Positions 5,054-5,718 of a stretch of 5,718 nt of DNA are shown piece after piece (positions within the stretch are counted from its first letter, which is position 1; each line of letters starts with the position of its first letter). This stretch comes from Acidobacteriaceae bacterium (GTDB lineage Bacteria > Acidobacteriota > Terriglobia > Terriglobales > Acidobacteriaceae). Under the pieces are notes generated by a model. It was given only the letters and a program-made list of their open reading frames with translations, made no database searches and was not told the origin of the DNA. The stretch spans positions 1 to 5,718 of the forward strand of contig JASIJX010000187.1 in the NCBI GenBank assembly GCA_030049955.1, read 5' to 3'. Position numbers and translations under genes: made by a program.

Positions 5054-5718
5054 TCAACTTCGCGGCCTAACGCCTACTTCAATCACGACGGTTCGGTCGC
5101 CGATTGACGAATCTTCCTGACCCACCACGACGATTCCAGCATCTTTCAGGGCCTTCAGGAGCGGTACGGCCTTGACATTACGAACAGGATCTCCCATCAC
5201 TGTTAGTCCCTCTGGCAAGGGATAAGTGGTGCCCATTTCCGATGGTTCGGGTATCTCGGCTCCGAAGCCATCCAGGGCGTCCTTCAGTTCGCGTGCGTAT
5301 TCCTTGGCCTCCGGACTCTGGCTCGCATACGAGATTACAATTGTCAGGTTGCTGAGCGGGAATAACTGCTTGGACAAGAGAAGCGATGATTTCAGCTTAG
5401 ACTTTTGTTCTGAAGTCACCGTTCTCCACGAAAGCTCGTGTTCCAGCCGGTCTGTCCGCTGCAGGTTCGCCGCCAGGTCTCTTTCTGCATCAGCGGCCTG
5501 CTGCTTGGCCGATACAATATCGCGCTCCAGGGAGTCGGCCTCTTTGCGCTCCTCAGTGACTTGTCGCTGGAGCGTAATATTGGCTGCTTCGAGTTGGCCT
5601 GCGCGTTGATCGGCATCGCCCGCGGCTCTTTCTGCGTTCCCTAGCTTTTGTTCGTCGAATGCCGCGATTTGCTGGTCGTCATGGGACACCATTGAGTCCC
5701 AATACCCTTCGCCGGCTA
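5054..5718 (-). CDS. coiled-coil protein with C-terminal alpha/beta domain, 5' end outside the window
   Basis: The frame is open from the TGA at 5054-5056 to the window edge, showing 220 residues. An internal ATG at 5692 is possible, but no ribosome site precedes it and the frame continues upstream (GYWDS), so the gene probably starts beyond 5718. Counted from that Met, residues 10-88 form a long coiled coil rich in Glu, Arg, Gln and Ala. TSEQKSKLKSSL follows at 93-104. A compact domain of about 100 residues comes next: strand LTIVISYAS at 116-124, helix EAKEYARELKDALDGFG, a PLPEGLTVMGD segment, helix AVPLLKALKDAG, and strand TVVIEVGVRP at the end. From memory, similar proteins have N-terminal membrane helices followed by a coil and such a domain, with no established function. 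GC content looks lower than in the neighbouring genes (judged by eye). A function cannot be assigned. Confidence 0.75.
   Translation of the reverse strand, partial: AGEGYWDSMVSHDDQQIAAFDEQKLGNAERAAGDADQRAGQLEAANITLQRQVTEERKEADSLERDIVSAKQQAADAERDLAANLQRTDRLEHELSWRTVTSEQKSKLKSSLLLSKQLFPLSNLTIVISYASQSPEAKEYARELKDALDGFGAEIPEPSEMGTTYPLPEGLTVMGDPVRNVKAVPLLKALKDAGIVVVGQEDSSIGDRTVVIEVGVRPRS

Noticed and set aside
4817..5107. Plus-strand frame of 96 codons across the spacer
   Set aside because: No ribosome site of quality, a composition dictated by repeat words, and it runs into the antisense of the coiled-coil gene.

Overview
The window looks like chromosomal DNA from a GC-rich soil bacterium. The best guess is an acidobacterium of the Terriglobia (Acidobacteriaceae) type. 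That guess rests on two things: the overall look of the proteins, and remembered similarity of the C-rich, hairpin-rich spacer at about 4.5-5.05 kb to intergenic repeats common in that group. No rRNA, tRNA or universal marker gene is present, so the assignment is tentative.

Layout. A complete 14-helix DHA2-family (EmrB/QacA type) drug efflux transporter lies on the minus strand (41-1657). A short divergent intergenic region (1658-1789) separates it from a plus-strand two-gene unit: a DHH/DHHA1 phosphoesterase (1790-2782) and, 4 bases later, a small gamma-glutamylcyclotransferase-fold protein (2787-3194). This unit runs tail-to-tail, with an 11-base overlap, into a minus-strand gene for a small multi-helix membrane protein of unknown function (3184-3729). 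Upstream of that gene is a spacer carrying five GTAC tetramers (3790-3846), then a minus-strand HD-superfamily hydrolase (3846-4448).

From 4449 to 5053 there is no convincing gene. This spacer holds a four-run G-quadruplex motif (minus strand), several hairpins, a repeated 10-base word shared by two hairpins about 330 bases apart, and one weak 22-codon reading frame. The right edge holds the 3' part of a minus-strand gene for a coiled-coil protein with a small alpha/beta C-terminal domain (5054 to beyond 5718). Its base composition looks less GC-rich than the rest.

How the parts relate. Only the phosphoesterase and cyclotransferase-like genes look like an operon. The others appear to be separate transcription units with housekeeping, stress or efflux roles. 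I found no integrase, transposase, CRISPR array or recognisable defence operon. The least explained parts are the GTAC cluster, the structured spacer and the truncated coiled-coil protein.
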